From contig CALIBL010000032.1 in assembly GCA_938045805.1 (NCBI GenBank), positions 32,997 to 96,996 of the forward strand: a stretch of 64,000 nucleotides of DNA, in the 5' to 3' direction. This DNA is from an uncultured Rubripirellula sp. GTDB taxonomy: Bacteria; Planctomycetota; Planctomycetia; Pirellulales; Pirellulaceae. The translations under genes and the position numbers were made by a program. The notes under the pieces were generated by a model. That model worked only from the letters and a program-made list of their open reading frames with translations, was not told the DNA's origin and did not search any database. This document shows, one piece after another, positions 16,252-26,110 of this stretch (the stretch's first letter is position 1; the number at the start of each line of letters is the position of its first letter).

Positions 16252-18102
16252 ATGAATCCTTGCTTCCGATCAAAATCCAAATCCACCGAACACTTTCGTC
16301 ATGGCCAACTCCTGATCGCAACACTCCTCATGACGGGATTCCTGCTCGCCACAACGTTCGGTTGTGGTAGCCAAACGCAAGTCGACTCAATCTCGACGGG
16401 CGAAAACCAATCTGACTCTCGGGGATTAAAGAGCAGGCATTTCGCGCCTAACACGATGCCGACGATGGGGATCGAGATGGCAGCACAACTCGGAGCAGGA
16501 ATGGGAATGGATCCGAGTTGGGGTCTAGGGCCGGGGATGGCGGGAAACCAATACGATCACATCGAAGAGAATGCCTTTAAGTTAGTCACGGACTCCCCCC
16601 TGAGCACTTTTTCAATCGATGTCGATACTGCATCCTATCGAAACGTTCGCCAATTCCTCTTGGAATACAACCAACTCCCGCGACCCGATGCGGTGAGAAC
16701 CGAAGAACTGATCAATTATTTCCTCTACAACTATCAAGGACCGGACCCAGAGCAGAACCTACCTTTCGCGGTCAGAGTGAATTCAACGAATTGCCCGTGG
16801 AACAAGAACCATCGCTTGGTGCGTGTCGCTCTTAAAGGCAAACAAATCGAGTTGAACGAACGACCGAACATGAACCTCGTTCTGTTACTCGACACCTCGG
16901 GTTCGATGAAACAGCCCAACAAACTACCGCTCCTCAAGCAAGGCATGCGGCTACTTCTCAACCAACTCGATGACGCGGATCGAATCGCAATCATCGCCTA
17001 CGCGGGAACTCCCGGGTTAGTGCTTGAAAGCACCACCGCAGACCAAAAAGAAAAAATCATGGATGCCCTCAATCGCCTTGAGGCGGGTGGCAGCACCAAC
17101 GGCGGAGGCGGGATTGAACTGGCTTACAAGATTGCGAGAGAACATTTCATCGACGGGGGAACCAATCGAGTGATCCTTGGCACCGACGGAGATTTCAACG
17201 TCGGGATGACCGGAACAGATCAACTGATTGAGTTGGTTAAGAACGAAGCATCGCAGGGTGTTGACCTGACTGTCCTAGGTTTTGGAATGGGCAATTACAA
17301 CGATTCGATGCTCGAGCAAATTAGCGGTTGCGGCAATGGCAACTACGCGTTCATTGACACCTATTCAGAAGCAAGGAAAGTCCTTCTTGAACAACTTTCC
17401 AGCACGCTAATTACAATCGCCAAGGATGTCAAAATACAGGTTGAGTTTAACCCCAATCTGGTCGCATCCTACCGTTTAATTGGCTACGAGAATCGCATGC
17501 TCGAAGCAGAAGATTTCAACAACGACAAAAAAGATGCGGGAGAGATCGGAGCCGGGCATGCGGTAACCGCACTGTATGAAATCGTTCCTCCGGGAGTCGA
17601 ACAAGCCGACATCCCCAAAATTGATCCCCTGAAGTACCAAACTACCCGAGAAACGAAGCCTGCTGGCAACCACAATGAACTGTTGACGGTAAAACTTCGT
17701 TACAAACACCCGGAGAACAACACCAGTGAAAAACTGGAACTCGCTGTGGCAGATCAACAGACCCCGTTCAGCGAAATTGATTCGGAATTTCAATTCGCGG
17801 CAGCGGTGGCAAACTTCGGACTGCAGCTAAGAAAAAGCGAGTACCGTGGCGACTGGACCTACTCTGACATTGAGTCCATCGCTCGATCAGCCAAAGGTGA
17901 CGACCCGCATGGCTTCCGAGACGAATTCTTGCAAATGGTGTCGGTTGCCCGATCACTCTCCACCGTTGATCACAATCCAGAAACGGGCGATCATCCGGTG
18001 GACCACCCTGCCCTTCCTGGGCTGAATCCCAGACTAAATTCGTCGGTCGAATCCGGCCTACCTGGTTTGGGAACCGGATTGACTCCACTTCTCAGTCGAT
18101 AA
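16252..18102 (+). CDS. VWA-domain lipoprotein (YfbK-like)
   Basis: 616 residues. A signal peptide ends in a lipobox (LLATTFGC). Then come a YfbK-type N-terminal region (DSPLSTFSIDVDTASYRNVR), a von Willebrand A domain with the MIDAS sequence DTSGSM near residue 220 and TDGDFNVGM further on, and a C-terminal DUF3520-like region (VALYEIVP-type sequence, then LKLRYKHPENN). Such lipoproteins are widespread in planctomycetes and Bacteroidetes; their job, metal-dependent protein binding at the envelope, is only partly known. I chose ATG 16252 because the signal peptide starts there. Confidence 0.88.
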   Translation: MNPCFRSKSKSTEHFRHGQLLIATLLMTGFLLATTFGCGSQTQVDSISTGENQSDSRGLKSRHFAPNTMPTMGIEMAAQLGAGMGMDPSWGLGPGMAGNQYDHIEENAFKLVTDSPLSTFSIDVDTASYRNVRQFLLEYNQLPRPDAVRTEELINYFLYNYQGPDPEQNLPFAVRVNSTNCPWNKNHRLVRVALKGKQIELNERPNMNLVLLLDTSGSMKQPNKLPLLKQGMRLLLNQLDDADRIAIIAYAGTPGLVLESTTADQKEKIMDALNRLEAGGSTNGGGGIELAYKIAREHFIDGGTNRVILGTDGDFNVGMTGTDQLIELVKNEASQGVDLTVLGFGMGNYNDSMLEQISGCGNGNYAFIDTYSEARKVLLEQLSSTLITIAKDVKIQVEFNPNLVASYRLIGYENRMLEAEDFNNDKKDAGEIGAGHAVTALYEIVPPGVEQADIPKIDPLKYQTTRETKPAGNHNELLTVKLRYKHPENNTSEKLELAVADQQTPFSEIDSEFQFAAAVANFGLQLRKSEYRGDWTYSDIESIARSAKGDDPHGFRDEFLQMVSVARSLSTVDHNPETGDHPVDHPALPGLNPRLNSSVESGLPGLGTGLTPLLSR

Positions 18103-18188
18103 CGGATCACAACTGGACTCACCAACTTGCGACGGCGACTAAGTGGTTCTCGCTGCGGTGAATCCGTTGCCCTTCCAGACGTTTTCGA

Positions 18189-18226
18189 AAACCCTCAGCT
18201 TGAAATCAGTTTCGATCTGAGGGTTT
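18189..18226 (+). terminator. Hairpin after the VWA gene (terminator candidate)
   Basis: AAACCCTCAG pairs perfectly with CTGAGGGTTT (10 bp) around an 18-base loop, which itself contains a small GAAA/TTTC pair. It lies 86 bases after the VWA stop. The following sequence is only moderately T-rich, so Rho-independent action is likely but not certain. Confidence 0.55.
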
Positions 18227-18348
18227 CGTCTTGAGTCAGCCTGCAAACTAACTCCCCAATAGGTGATGCATGAAATTTCAGGCTAGAATTACCGGAAGCA
18301 AAGACCGTAAAGCTAGGTTCATAACAAACCAACATCAGACACTTGCAA

Positions 18349-19086
18349 ATGAGCAAAATGGAATACCAAGCCTATTCAAAAATGATCGATCACGCCCTTC
18401 TGACTCCGACAATGCAAGTTCGTGATTTAGAAAGTGGCATTGATCTTGCCTTGGCATATGATGTCGCCAGTGTCTGCGTGATGCCCTATTACGTTGAACG
18501 TCTTTCACAGAGACTACGTGAGAGCACCGTTAAAACGTCAACCACCATCGGTTTTCCGCACGGCGCAAATCACGTGCAGACCAAAGTGGATGAGGCAAAA
18601 CTCGCGATCGACAATGGCTGCCAAGAAATCGATGTCGTGGTCAACCTAAGTCAAGTGCTGAGTGGCTGCTGGAGTTATGTCGAGGATGAAATTGGTGCAA
18701 TTGTTGAGACAGCACATTCGTCAAAACAGCGAGCCAAAATCATCTTTGAGAACTGCTTCTTGAATGATTCGCAAAAGATCAAGCTGTGTGAGATCTGCAC
18801 CAAGCAGGAAGCCGATTGGGTGAAAACCTCAACTGGCTTCGGAACCGGCGGCGCGACCATTGCGGACTTAAAATTAATGATCCAGCACAGCGGCCCCGAA
18901 ACGCAGGTCAAAGCTGCGGGTGGCGTCCGAGACTTAGCAACTCTAATGGAGGTAAAGCAACTTGGGGTGACTCGCTGTGGAGCGAGCGGAACGCCGGCAC
19001 TTCTCGATCCGCTGCGAGAACAACTTGGCCTGCCACCTATTGAGTTAACTTCAAGTCAAGCCTCATCAAACAATCCAAATTATTAG
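18349..19086 (+). CDS. deoC: Deoxyribose-phosphate aldolase
   Basis: About 245 residues of a TIM-barrel class I aldolase that splits 2-deoxyribose-5-phosphate into acetaldehyde and glyceraldehyde-3-phosphate in nucleoside breakdown. The DeoC motifs are IDHALLTPT at the start, QEIDVVVNLSQVLSG with the catalytic Asp, the Schiff-base Lys in ADWVKTSTGFG, and VKAAGGVRD with the second Lys. ATG 18349 or 18358 is the start; a TTG lies at 18343. No strong Shine-Dalgarno site. A Ser/Asn-rich 15-residue C-terminal tail follows. No other deo genes nearby. Confidence 0.9.
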   Translation: MSKMEYQAYSKMIDHALLTPTMQVRDLESGIDLALAYDVASVCVMPYYVERLSQRLRESTVKTSTTIGFPHGANHVQTKVDEAKLAIDNGCQEIDVVVNLSQVLSGCWSYVEDEIGAIVETAHSSKQRAKIIFENCFLNDSQKIKLCEICTKQEADWVKTSTGFGTGGATIADLKLMIQHSGPETQVKAAGGVRDLATLMEVKQLGVTRCGASGTPALLDPLREQLGLPPIELTSSQASSNNPNY

Positions 19087-19171
19087 AATCTGGTCGATTG
19101 ATCCGATAGCCTCTTTCATCGCCCAACGTCACATGCGAATGTAAGGTTGAAGGTTCAGCCAGAAAGATCCG

Positions 19172-20080
19172 TCATTCGCTTGAAGCCGTTGTGTCGAATT
19201 CTACAAATTCCCCCAACTCACCCATACGCGCAAGAACAGCTGTGACGTTATCTCGTCCACCATTCCTCAGTGCACGGTTAACAAGGTTTCGTGCGGTTTG
19301 CGGGATCGGATCACCAAGGCGAAACAACTGACATATCTCGTCATCCTGAACCATATCGGATAGTCCATCAGAGCAAAGCAGCAATTGGTCATCCTGTTCG
19401 AGTGTGATGAGGAACAGATCAAAAGATGTCGTCTTACCGCTCGTATCAAAACACCTCGTCACCACATTTCGGTATGCATCCGCCATCTTCTCCGGCAAAC
19501 CCTGCTGCTGTAATTGCTGCGACAAAGTGTGATCTTCGGTCAACTGCTGGAGCTTACGATTGCGGAACAGATAAGAACGCGAATCACCGACATTCAAAAT
19601 AGCGGCTTGGTTACCGAAGAGATAAACCGAGGTCAAAGTCGTCGCCATACCTGACAACTCAGGATTTTCCTGCACTTGCTGACACATCGCTTGGCTGATC
19701 GCGTTGCCATAGAGCTGCAATCGAGTTTCGAGGTCTGAACGCAACTCACCCAAGGGCCGCATCACCCAACTACTGAGCTCACTTGCGTACTTCATCACCG
19801 CTCGGATGGCTGTTGCACTCGCAATCTCTCCGGAGACTTGGCCGCCCAGACCATCAGCAAGCAACAACCAAAACGCTTCGATATTCTCCTCTTGAATCTC
19901 AGGCTCACCCAGCGAGAAGGATTTAGCGAGGACTTCACTTTGACGACTCCGGCGGATGATGGCGTATTGATCCTCGTTATTGGCGCGAACTGCCCCCGGG
20001 TGGGTCAATGCGGCGATTTCCACGTAGGGGCACTCATGATGCTCAACGTCATCCAGCGTGACTTCGGGAAAAGAACGCAA
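19172..20080 (-). CDS. PP2C-family serine/threonine phosphatase
   Basis: 302 residues, a soluble PPM phosphatase. The metal-binding motifs are HPGAVRANNEDQ, LADGLGGQ, LNVGDSRSYL, LCSDGLSDMV and GGRDNVTAV. It removes phosphate from Ser/Thr residues in proteins, with two metal ions. It is not fused to other domains. The only available starts are TTG 20080 or GTG at about 20023; the domain begins at the latter. No kinase gene is adjacent, so its partner must be elsewhere. Confidence 0.88.
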   Translation of the reverse strand: MRSFPEVTLDDVEHHECPYVEIAALTHPGAVRANNEDQYAIIRRSRQSEVLAKSFSLGEPEIQEENIEAFWLLLADGLGGQVSGEIASATAIRAVMKYASELSSWVMRPLGELRSDLETRLQLYGNAISQAMCQQVQENPELSGMATTLTSVYLFGNQAAILNVGDSRSYLFRNRKLQQLTEDHTLSQQLQQQGLPEKMADAYRNVVTRCFDTSGKTTSFDLFLITLEQDDQLLLCSDGLSDMVQDDEICQLFRLGDPIPQTARNLVNRALRNGGRDNVTAVLARMGELGEFVEFDTTASSE

Positions 20081-20446
20081 TTCAGATTACCTTCGCACTC
20101 GAGTGACAAGAGTTAAGAATCGTGTGCCGAAATGACCACGCTTCTATAACTTAGTCAGTTCCGAAAGCAACACGCTAAAAAATGTTTGAGTGAGGGATTT
20201 GATGAAGGCTCGAAATGTCGGAAAATTGGGCTAAGTTGAGTTTGCTGCTACCAATCTCGCTTGCTCGGTATCGAAAAACCGTATCGCGAGGATGGGTTTG
20301 CCCACGGAATCGTGAAGGCGGGGACATCGACGCCGCGCCACTCGCCCGATAAGATCTAGAGTCGACAGCGGGTGAAACCTAACGTCAAGCGATTTCCGAA
20401 GACACGCAAAGATCCTCGATCCGCAGCGGGCAACCCGTTAACTCAC
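20081..20446. other. Gene-free stretch between divergent genes
   Basis: About 365 bases between the PP2C gene (leftward) and the AI-2E transporter gene (rightward). The transporter frame extends to 20372 with Lys/Arg-rich residues that are probably not translated. No RNA feature or clear promoter seen. Confidence 0.4.
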
Positions 20447-21523
20447 ATGAACGACGTGACTTCTTCTCCCCGCGACCCGCAGGCACGCATCCAAATCACC
20501 TGCCTCATTATTCTGGTTGCAATTGCCCTGACCTACGTGGTTTATTGGCTCAGACCCGTGCTGGTGCCGTTTGTGGTATCCATCTTTGTGGTGAGCGGTG
20601 TAACTCCAATCTTGGAATTACTCGAGCAGCGATTGAACGTCAGTCGATTGGTCGCCGCGGGCCTCACCTTCTTGTCGGGATTCGCGATCCTCGTTGTCTT
20701 TGGCATCTCGATCTGGCTATCCGTCTTGGATCTCTCCAATAACGCGTCGGGTTACCGATCGAGGGTTCGAGAACTGGTTAGCGAAATCGAAGACAAACTC
20801 CCGATCAGTCTTTCCAATGAACAAAGTGACAGTTCCACGGAACGGAATCGCGTTCCGATTACTCAGGGCGAGAAAGTCACCTCCTTGATTGACGGATTGG
20901 TGGGTAACGCCATCGCGATTGTCTCGCAAACCTTCCTCAGTTTGGTTTCAACGAGTCTCGTTGTCCTGATCTTTGTTTTCTTCCTGCTCCTGGGTTCTCC
21001 TGCCATCGATAAGAGCCACCAAACCGTTCAGGAAATCAACAAGCAGGTTCGAACCTATCTTTCACTCAAAACCGTTATTTCAATCTTCACAGGCTTTGCA
21101 TTCGGCCTCGCCCTGCATCTCTTCGGCGTGCCCATGGCATTCACTTTTGGGGTCTTGGCTTTCCTGCTCAACTTCGTCCCCAATGTGGGTCCCATTGCGG
21201 CAAGCCTTCTGCCTGTTCCCCTGATCGTCTTTGCACCCGATGCGACGATACTCTGGATGGCGTCCGTCTTGATCGTCATCAATGTGATTCAACTAATCAG
21301 CGGAAACGTCGTGGAGCCTAAGCTAATGGGTGAATCTTCAGACTTGCACCCAGTCACGATCCTGCTTGCATTGATGTTTTGGGGAGTCATGTGGGGTGTG
21401 ATTGGGATGTTCCTCGCGACACCCATCACCGCTGCGATCCGAATTGTCCTTGAGCGTTTAGAACAGACTCGCCCCATCGCTTTGCTGATGGCAGGTCGGT
21501 ATGGCAAACGCATTGAGACATAG
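20447..21523 (+). CDS. AI-2E family (PerM-like) membrane protein
   Basis: 358 residues with about eight membrane helices. The arrangement of two N-terminal helices, a long soluble loop (residues about 95-150), and a C-terminal set with NFVPNVGPIAASL and SGNVVEPKLMGESSDLHPV fits the AI-2E transporter/PerM family. Members are proposed exporters of autoinducer 2 or small solutes, with doubtful specificity. I chose ATG 20447; the GTG 20372 would add a basic N-terminal segment. Confidence 0.85.
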   Translation: MNDVTSSPRDPQARIQITCLIILVAIALTYVVYWLRPVLVPFVVSIFVVSGVTPILELLEQRLNVSRLVAAGLTFLSGFAILVVFGISIWLSVLDLSNNASGYRSRVRELVSEIEDKLPISLSNEQSDSSTERNRVPITQGEKVTSLIDGLVGNAIAIVSQTFLSLVSTSLVVLIFVFFLLLGSPAIDKSHQTVQEINKQVRTYLSLKTVISIFTGFAFGLALHLFGVPMAFTFGVLAFLLNFVPNVGPIAASLLPVPLIVFAPDATILWMASVLIVINVIQLISGNVVEPKLMGESSDLHPVTILLALMFWGVMWGVIGMFLATPITAAIRIVLERLEQTRPIALLMAGRYGKRIET

Positions 21524-21655
21524 AAACGGCATGAGCAACAAAGCCCTCGAAAGCTGGGGTGAAATACTCAACGGTGCGACTTGTCTTGACCTCGATTCCA
21601 AATGCACGGAGCCTTACGGTTCCCTCACTCATAACCGCGTCAAAGTCAATCATCA

Positions 21656-22537
21656 ATGCACCTGCTACTACCCCTTTTAGCAAGTCTGCTTTTTGTGGGC
21701 GCATTGATCTTCATGAAGCGTGCTGGGGAAGCCGGAGCGAATTCACTCACAACCCTCTGCATTTCGAACCTCGGTTCAGGCATCATTTTCTCTGTCTTTT
21801 GGTCGTTGGGAGGAAGTTTTCGAGGATGGAGTGAGATCTGGCAACCCGCGGTGATCGCAGCACTTTTCGTTCTGGGTTTGACCTTCACGTTCGCCGCAAT
21901 TGAAAAAGGTGACGTTTCCGTCGCCACACCAATCTTCGGTGTCAAAGTTGTCTTTGTTGCATTCTTGGTCACCATGATGGGAGTGCAAGAACTGCCAACT
22001 TCCGTCTGGGAGGCGGCGATCATGGCAACGATCGGTATCGGTATGATCCAATGGACCGGCAGAGGGAAGACCCATCACGTGACCTTCACCGTTGCCTTAT
22101 CACTCGCGGCTGCCTTGTCTTACGCTACCTTCGATGTTCTGGTGCAGCGTTGGGCGCCGGCTTGGGGCGTCGGGCGATTCTTACCGATTGTCTACTGGTT
22201 CGTTGGGCTAAGCTCACTACCACTGCTACCCAAATTACCTTGGAAGAAGATCAAACACCGAAGCATCCTCGTCCCGCTCACCGCAGGATCACTCCTCATT
22301 TCACTTCAAGCGATTTGCATCGTCTCTACGCTTGCCATCTACGGAGATGCGGCACGCGTGAATGTGGTTTACAGCTTGCGAGGATTGTGGGGAGTCGTTC
22401 TAGCGTGGGCGGTAGCAAAACGATGGGGTGGCGCAGAAGCACACCACTCTCGTCGCACGATGGTGGCAAGATTGATCGGCGCCATCATCCTGGCGGGAGC
22501 CGTCGCTCTGGTGGTACTCTCAGAAGTATCTGACTGA
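21656..22537 (+). CDS. EamA/DMT-superfamily transporter
   Basis: 293 residues with ten hydrophobic segments in two homologous halves, as in drug/metabolite transporters. The motif LTFTFAAIEKGDVSVATPIFGVKVVFVAF in the first half is typical of EamA permeases. The substrate is unknown; the family moves amino acids, nucleotide sugars and other small molecules across the inner membrane. It follows the AI-2E gene in the same direction, 132 bases on, with no clear terminator between. Converges with the sulfatase. Confidence 0.83.
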   Translation: MHLLLPLLASLLFVGALIFMKRAGEAGANSLTTLCISNLGSGIIFSVFWSLGGSFRGWSEIWQPAVIAALFVLGLTFTFAAIEKGDVSVATPIFGVKVVFVAFLVTMMGVQELPTSVWEAAIMATIGIGMIQWTGRGKTHHVTFTVALSLAAALSYATFDVLVQRWAPAWGVGRFLPIVYWFVGLSSLPLLPKLPWKKIKHRSILVPLTAGSLLISLQAICIVSTLAIYGDAARVNVVYSLRGLWGVVLAWAVAKRWGGAEAHHSRRTMVARLIGAIILAGAVALVVLSEVSD

Positions 22538-22654
22538 TGCGGAAAGACGTTAAACCAATAATTGATGGTTTTGTTCGCTGCAATTTGCTCAAACTAGCAG
22601 TCGTCAGACATCAGATTTTTCTATTGTCAAACGAGCTACCCACTCGGACCAATC

Positions 22655-24046
22655 TTACTGACGCAGATGCCAATCTTCCCCATCTCGCATCACACTCGCG
22701 TTGAAGTCCAAAAGGGTTTCTTTCATCGCTTCGAGAATCTCGCTTTTCTCAGCAGCGAGGTTATGAGTCTGCTTGGGGTCGGCCACAAGATCATACAGTT
22801 GGTAATTTCGATATCCACCTTGTTTGATAATCGGTATCCATGCCTCATTAAACATGTTCACCGTTGAAAGCTCATAGTCAGGATCGGCGACAATCACAAA
22901 TTGCCCTTGTCGCATCGCGACGATTGGACGTGATTTCTGAAGGTGCCAAAATATCGGCTGCTCTCTCACCCAACCGCGATTCGAATCAAGCAGAGCCTCC
23001 GAGAGATCCACTCCGTCTAATTCTGGCCCCCGAGTCGATGGAATCTTTAGCAATCCACAGATCGTTGGCAAAAGATCAACCAAGCCCGCTGGTTGATCAC
23101 AAACTTTCCCGGCATCAATTTTACCAGGCCATGAGAAAATACCTGGCACCCTCAGACCACCTTCCCAATTGACGCCCTTTCTGCCACGCAACCCCCCAGT
23201 TCGATCATCGCGGTAGCTACCGTTATCCGATGCATAAAAGATGAGCGTGTTGTCGGGCTCATCGATCTCGGACAGCTTTTTGAGTAAACGTCCGATTGCT
23301 CGATCCGTGTTATCAATTGTGGCTGAATAGACGGCAGCACGGTCTTTGATTTCCCCGTACTTTTGCGTCAGCGAATCGGGGGCGGCAATCGGTGCATGGG
23401 GTTCATGAAACCAGACGTTCAGAAAAAAAGGTTCCTGAGACCTATCACGATGATCCAGCCAGTCAATCGCCTCGTCTACCACGATTTGACATGAATATCC
23501 CTCAAGTTGGCCAACCGGCTGTCCATTCCGGATGAAGTTCTTTGGGTCCCGATGACTCGGTTCGGCATTGTTCCAAGTGGCAAACCAGTGATCAAATCCA
23601 TGCTGATCGGGCGTTGGCTTTTCGATAGAGGCAGTCGGAAGCCCGAGGTGCCACTTGCCAATGTGCGCTGTTGAATAGCCTTCATCCCTTAATACCTCCG
23701 CAAGCGTGCGTTCTCGCAATAACAAATGCGAGCGTTGATTTGAGTCGGAAATCCAACTGTAAACCCCGGCACGAATGTGATGGCGTCCGGTCAACAAAGT
23801 CGCTCGCGAAGGTGAACAGACTGCACAACCTGAATAGAAAGTTTCAAATCTCGTACCTGACGCCGCCAAGCGATCGAGAACGGGTGTCGATACAGGGCCG
23901 TCATAACAACCAATGTCTTGAACACCAAGATCATCAGCCAGTAAGACAACAACATTCGGTCGCTGGAAGTCTTCCGCACCGAGAACCCTAGCGGCACCAG
24001 CCAGAATGGCCACACAAAAAAATATCCTCGTGATCAAAGTACTCAT
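22655..24046 (-). CDS. Exported sulfatase
   Basis: 463 residues. A signal peptide (LITRIFFCVAILAGAARVLG) is followed by a type I sulfatase. The formylglycine motif C77-S-P-S-R81 is followed by ATLLTGR; metal ligands are expected in LADDLG near 37-41 and the later ASDNGSY. It hydrolyses sulfate esters, most likely on algal polysaccharides, in the periplasm. Its start, ATG 24046, comes 84 bases after the stop of the sodium/solute symporter gene, so the two form a probable operon; a longer frame to 24217 overlaps that gene. The substrate is not determined. Confidence 0.92.
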   Translation of the reverse strand: MSTLITRIFFCVAILAGAARVLGAEDFQRPNVVVLLADDLGVQDIGCYDGPVSTPVLDRLAASGTRFETFYSGCAVCSPSRATLLTGRHHIRAGVYSWISDSNQRSHLLLRERTLAEVLRDEGYSTAHIGKWHLGLPTASIEKPTPDQHGFDHWFATWNNAEPSHRDPKNFIRNGQPVGQLEGYSCQIVVDEAIDWLDHRDRSQEPFFLNVWFHEPHAPIAAPDSLTQKYGEIKDRAAVYSATIDNTDRAIGRLLKKLSEIDEPDNTLIFYASDNGSYRDDRTGGLRGRKGVNWEGGLRVPGIFSWPGKIDAGKVCDQPAGLVDLLPTICGLLKIPSTRGPELDGVDLSEALLDSNRGWVREQPIFWHLQKSRPIVAMRQGQFVIVADPDYELSTVNMFNEAWIPIIKQGGYRNYQLYDLVADPKQTHNLAAEKSEILEAMKETLLDFNASVMRDGEDWHLRQ

Positions 24047-24129
24047 ACCCAAACCACTCCATTTCTCAACACGTTTCTTAGTTGCGGGACAGTATTTGAG
24101 CATCACTTTGACCGAACTTAGGAGACAAC

Positions 24130-25791
24130 TTAAAAGGCAGATAAATCCGCGAACCATGCGTAGATAACAAACACGATTGCAATCAGCCCAAAACCAACAG
24201 GCTTCGCCAAATGCCAAGGGGTTAAATCCACCGCCCCAACATCAACCTGCTCGTAAGCCGCGGTTCTCCTTAACCCCATTGAGGCTAGACCCAATTGAAG
24301 TACCACGAGCAGCAGGAATACCGCGCCCATGTAGTGGAAACCGCTTTGGAATGTCTGCGCCAGCCAACCGTCATCACCACCCGCGAAGAAGGTTCCCAAA
24401 ACCATCAAGATAAGTCCCACTGCGAGAGTGATCAGAGCCGAACGACCGTCCGCCCAGCGATTGAACAAACCGACCAAAATGACCGCAGCGAGTGGGATGA
24501 AGTAGACGCCATTGAGCCCCTGAAAAAAACTAAAAACACCATCGCGACCATAAAATGCGAATGGAGCGGCAATCACCGCTAGCACCGCGACGACAAAACT
24601 ACACTTCTGCCCAGACTTCCTAATCTGCTCGCTAGTCGCCCCTGGATTCAGGTAGGTCGCGTAGACATCGAGAGAAAATAGTGTTGCCGCCGAATTCAGA
24701 ACTGAATTGAAAGTGCTCAAAATCGACCCCACCATCACTGCAGAGAAGAAGCCGAGAAGACTCTCCGGCAAGACTCTTGCTACCAGCGCTCCGTACGCGC
24801 GACTGGTATTCCATTCCCCATCTTCCGTTTTACCAACCGAATCAATCATTTCAGTATCGCCGGCGGTAATCACCAAGTAAGCCGCTGCAATTCCCGGCAA
24901 CACGAGAATCAGTGGTGCAAGGATTTTAAAGAATGCAGCAAGCAGCACCCCCTTTTGTCCCTCAGCGAGATTCTTCGCACCAAAGGTTCTCTGGATGATC
25001 TGCTGATTGGTTGTCCAATAGAAAAAATTCAATAACAGAACGCCTGTAAAGAGCGTCGGCCAGTGGGTTGATTCATTGGAGGTACCGAGCGATTGAAATG
25101 CATCGGGATCTGCTTCTGCAATCTTTTCAAATGCTCCACTGAAGCCACCTTCACTACCGCCAATCAGTTGCAAGGAAAAATAGGTGATCATCAAACCACC
25201 CACCAACAGCCCAGCACCATTGAACGTATCACTCACTGCAATCGCCTTGAGTCCACCAAAGATTGCATAGGCTCCCCCAAGAGTGGCGATGAAGATAAGC
25301 AAGATCCAGATCATCTGGATTTCAGAGACACCAAACTGAACATGCAATCCCAACATCCCGTTGAGACCATTCGCTCCTAGAAACAAAACAAATGGCAACA
25401 AAATCATCATATAAGCAACAATGAAGATGGCCGCGGTCGCCGATCGCACCGATCGCCCATACCTAGCTTCGAGAAACTGCGGGATGGTCGCGATTCCCGA
25501 CTTGAGGTATCGCGGGAGAAAGACGAGAGCGAGGATCACCAGAGATGCGCCGGCCACCACCTCCCAACACATGACCGACAATCCGTCTTTGAATGAGTCT
25601 CCGTTGAGTCCGACCAATTGTTCTGTCGAAAGATTCGTCAACAACAGCGAACCCGCGATGAAGATTCCGGTCAGGCTCCGTCCAGCAAGGAAATAGCCTT
25701 CATCACTATCGACATCGCTGTTTCGAGTGGCAAGCCAAGTCAAAACAGCAACCAGGGTGGTAAAGAACAGAAAAGAAATAGCGGTCAGCAC
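24130..25791 (-). CDS. Sodium/solute symporter
   Basis: 553 residues with about 13-14 membrane helices, the sodium/solute symporter (SSS) family. The first helices carry AGRSLTGIFIAGSLLLTNLSTEQLVGLNG and later GGLKAIAVSDTFNG, typical of the sugar branch (SGLT-like). It would import a sugar or other organic solute using the sodium gradient. It is upstream of, and probably cotranscribed with, the exported sulfatase, suggesting it imports the desulfated product. The start is GTG 25791 with AAAGG upstream. Confidence 0.9.
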   Translation of the reverse strand: MLTAISFLFFTTLVAVLTWLATRNSDVDSDEGYFLAGRSLTGIFIAGSLLLTNLSTEQLVGLNGDSFKDGLSVMCWEVVAGASLVILALVFLPRYLKSGIATIPQFLEARYGRSVRSATAAIFIVAYMMILLPFVLFLGANGLNGMLGLHVQFGVSEIQMIWILLIFIATLGGAYAIFGGLKAIAVSDTFNGAGLLVGGLMITYFSLQLIGGSEGGFSGAFEKIAEADPDAFQSLGTSNESTHWPTLFTGVLLLNFFYWTTNQQIIQRTFGAKNLAEGQKGVLLAAFFKILAPLILVLPGIAAAYLVITAGDTEMIDSVGKTEDGEWNTSRAYGALVARVLPESLLGFFSAVMVGSILSTFNSVLNSAATLFSLDVYATYLNPGATSEQIRKSGQKCSFVVAVLAVIAAPFAFYGRDGVFSFFQGLNGVYFIPLAAVILVGLFNRWADGRSALITLAVGLILMVLGTFFAGGDDGWLAQTFQSGFHYMGAVFLLLVVLQLGLASMGLRRTAAYEQVDVGAVDLTPWHLAKPVGFGLIAIVFVIYAWFADLSAF

Positions 25792-26110
25792 GGCGAGTGC
25801 CTTTCTTTCAGAGGACGACTAGGAAACCCTCCAAAGCAAAGGAGGTTCTGAGTTTCAGACCCTGCATGCTCGGCCGAAACCCTTCACAAGAGCACAATCC
25901 TAGACGTCACGAGTCCCCGCACAATCACCGCAGGCGTTGCACCGAGTGATTTTTATGAACTTCAGAGCCCAAACACCACCGGGCAACGTAAAAACCGTAC
26001 ATTTCGCCACTACAACTTCACCAGCCCATCATTTGTTCTCAACCCATGCAAGCCTAAAAGCTTGCGAGGAGTCTGTGTAGCACCGGATCGCCGACTCAGA
26101 ATCCCACTCA
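25792..26110. other. Gene-free stretch
   Basis: About 320 bases upstream of the symporter gene and downstream of the epimerase gene (both leftward). It has no credible coding frame. An imperfect inverted repeat (AACCCTCC at 25835 or so, GGAGGTT shortly after) lies just upstream of the symporter start. Confidence 0.4.
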
